DNA from: Haladaptatus sp. DYF46
Lineage (GTDB): Archaea > Halobacteriota > Halobacteria > Halobacteriales > Haladaptataceae
DNA: 64,000 bases
Assembly: GCF_021083305.1 (NCBI RefSeq)
Contig: NZ_JAJFAY010000002.1
Coordinates: forward strand, 1-64,000
Direction: 5' to 3'
The position numbers and the translations under genes are program-made. The notes beneath the pieces are model-generated. The model was not told where the DNA came from. It did not search any database and worked only from the letters and a program-made list of their open reading frames with translations. Below, one piece after another: positions 62,691-64,000 of this stretch. Positions within the stretch are counted from its first letter, which is position 1. Every line of letters begins with the position of its first letter.

Positions 62691-63698
62691 TCAATCAACG
62701 TTGCCGATATTATCACCATTCAGGTCGACGAGTGCGGCGCTCTCTTCCCACAGCGTTCGCTGCAATTTCTCGTCGTAGGACATTGGATGAGTGTGGCTGA
62801 TCTCTCTTCCATCGATGAACTGTCCAGAGACGTTCTCAAAATCCGGACCGGTGACGAGCCGTGCCAGATCATGCCCGCTCTCAGCAGGGCTTCTCACTGC
62901 TGGCAGCACCCGAAATGCTGGTAACACTGTATTCCACAGAAATTTCATCATCTGACCGTAATCACGAGCCAACCCCGTCCCAGGCATCAGTCCCGGACTG
63001 AAGACGTTCGAGGTTATCGGCGCGTCAGGGGAACTCAAACCGGCGGAACGAAGACGGTGGTCAAGTTCGTAAGCAGTAAGCACGTTCGCTAGCTTCGACG
63101 TTGCATACCGCTGTGATCCGACCTTGCTTGGATCTGTATCTGAAGTATCCTCGGGAACTGCTAGCTCACGTAGATTTTCGAAATCCGTTCGTGGAGGGGA
63201 CATCCCGAGAGCATGTTCCCAAAACCCCATCCCTTGGGAACCGGCGCCAGCGAGAAACACGAACCGCCCAGGTGATCGAATCCGAGAGAGGAGAAGATTG
63301 ACTAGTAAGAAGTGACCGAGGTGATTGACGGCGTAGGTTATTTCGAATCCGTCGTCGGTGTAAACGGTTCCACTCACCTGTAGAGTAGCAGCGATACAAA
63401 CAACTGCATGAAGTGGAGGAATTTCTCCAGAATCGATGTCCTGATGGAGTCGGTTAGCAAATCTGTGAACGGAATCAAGGGAGGCAAGATCGAGCTGCAT
63501 TGTGGTTGTAAGCGTGCTACCAGTCTCAGATCGTAGCTTCCTTGCTGCTTTGTCGGTCCGCTGTTCGTTGTGTGACGCAAGAATCACGTGCCACGAAGGA
63601 TTTGCTCGGATTAGAGCCTTTGCACATCCAAATCCGAGTCCGGACGTGGCTCCAGTGATGACAACAGATCTACTAGCTTTTTGTTGAGTGGATGCCAT
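62691..63698 (-). CDS. Short-chain dehydrogenase/reductase (retinol dehydrogenase/POR-like)
   Basis: A 335-residue SDR. The NAD(P) motif is VVITGATSGLGFGCAKALIR. The active-site Tyr/Lys are in SQRYATSKLANVLTAYELD. The usual N-N-A-G reads CIAATLQVSG, and the Ser-containing strand reads FVFLAGAGSQGMGF. FSPGLMPGTGLARDYG is the post-catalytic loop. This pattern is close to protochlorophyllide reductase-like and retinol dehydrogenase-like SDRs. No pigment genes are nearby, so the substrate is open. The final residues (LVDLNGDNIGNVD) are an unusual tail. Confidence 0.85.
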   Translation of the reverse strand: MASTQQKASRSVVITGATSGLGFGCAKALIRANPSWHVILASHNEQRTDKAARKLRSETGSTLTTTMQLDLASLDSVHRFANRLHQDIDSGEIPPLHAVVCIAATLQVSGTVYTDDGFEITYAVNHLGHFLLVNLLLSRIRSPGRFVFLAGAGSQGMGFWEHALGMSPPRTDFENLRELAVPEDTSDTDPSKVGSQRYATSKLANVLTAYELDHRLRSAGLSSPDAPITSNVFSPGLMPGTGLARDYGQMMKFLWNTVLPAFRVLPAVRSPAESGHDLARLVTGPDFENVSGQFIDGREISHTHPMSYDEKLQRTLWEESAALVDLNGDNIGNVD

Positions 63699-63739
63699 GG
63701 TCGATTCAGATTCGATAGTATGCTACCGGACTGTAAGGT

Positions 63740-63753
63740 ATTTATTAATAAAT
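63740..63753. promoter_or_regulatory. AT palindrome upstream of the SDR gene
   Basis: ATTTATTAATAAAT is a perfect 14-bp palindrome 42-55 nt upstream of the SDR start. It could serve as TATA/BRE region or operator. Confidence 0.4.
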
Positions 63754-63822
63754 GTTCTGACCATTATCCCCCATATTTTCAGCAACGCGGTGAAGGAGTC
63801 GTGTTAGTCGGGCGACTTCAGT

Positions 63823-63981
63823 ATGGGAGAATCCATGAAGAAACTGTTCGGTGAAGGCTTCTGGCCACGGAACACCATCATGTTTGAGGAAGGCATCGCC
63901 GAGCACTCGGTCGCACTGCTAAAGGATACCGAGGAGCTTACGACCTCTGAGCGGGCTGGAGGGCTGGCAGGATATGTATGA
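63823..63981 (+). CDS. Short ORF near the window end, unrecognised
   Basis: A 52-residue ORF starting MGESMKKLFGEGFWPRNTIM and ending at TGA 63979-63981. It contains FEEGIAEHSVALLKDTEELT. The codon choice is reasonable, but no family is evident and the frame closes early, so it may be a gene remnant. Nothing else was seen from 63754 to 64000. Confidence 0.3.
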   Translation: MGESMKKLFGEGFWPRNTIMFEEGIAEHSVALLKDTEELTTSERAGGLAGYV

Positions 63982-64000
63982 TCTGCGTGTAAACGGAGGG

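Overview
The window is chromosomal DNA of a halophilic archaeon (class Halobacteria). This is inferred from strongly acidic proteins, high GC with GC-rich third positions, TATA-type promoters about 25-30 nt upstream of apparently leaderless starts, Tat signals with twin arginines, and archaeal hallmark genes: proteasome alpha and beta, RFC large subunit, HMG-CoA synthase, halocyanin, halolysin-type protease, TrmB, HTH-10/Bat and HalOD1 regulators. The genus cannot be fixed from the sequence alone.

Layout. 1-127 is the right end of an insertion sequence. 388-893 is a frameshifted lipoprotein gene. 946-5487 holds the glycine cleavage system (gcvT-gcvH, then gcvPA-gcvPB, all on the minus strand). 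5.5-15.8 kb carries an AbrB-like protein, a two-domain halocyanin-like lipoprotein, an NhaP antiporter, a secreted subtilase, a NYN-domain protein, a TatD-type hydrolase and a large surface protein. 15.9-20.1 kb has HMG-CoA synthase, an HTH/zinc-ribbon regulator and a psmB-psmA pair whose promoter sits in a perfect palindrome. 20.3-29.5 kb has regulators, five GNAT acetyltransferases (two of them tandem duplicates), a PhzF protein and rfcL. 29.6-46.2 kb is transport: an NhaC antiporter, a polar amino-acid ABC transporter, a half-size heme A synthase, an M24-like protein, the malic enzyme-phosphotransacetylase fusion with a duplicated 3' end, an RNase H-like protein and a complete five-gene dipeptide/oligopeptide ABC operon. 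46.3-53.5 kb has a HAD phosphatase, two adjacent moeA genes (one fused to a periplasmic-binding-protein-like domain), a GIDE-type membrane protein, Hsp20 and an ABC1/UbiB kinase-like protein.

From about 53.5 kb to the end the sequence becomes AT-richer, genes get shorter and sparser, and mobile-element debris appears. This looks like a genomic island. It contains an HTH-10 regulator, an acyl-CoA dehydrogenase with a decayed tautomerase gene, a PemK/MazF-like toxin with an HTH partner, a 230-bp MITE whose terminal repeats match the insertion-sequence end at the start of the window, a secreted DUF3494 (ice-binding-type) protein with a Thr-rich linker and a very basic Lys/His/Arg tail, a HalOD1 protein, a TrmB regulator, an ArsR-like HTH protein and a short-chain dehydrogenase.

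The most striking observations are: the DUF3494 protein with its basic tail and translationally coupled upstream ORF; a 16-codon second copy of the malic enzyme 3' end that differs only by synonymous changes; the MITE/IS terminal-repeat match; the palindrome over the psmBA promoter; and the two cupredoxin domains that have lost complementary copper ligands. No CRISPR array, rRNA or tRNA was recognised.
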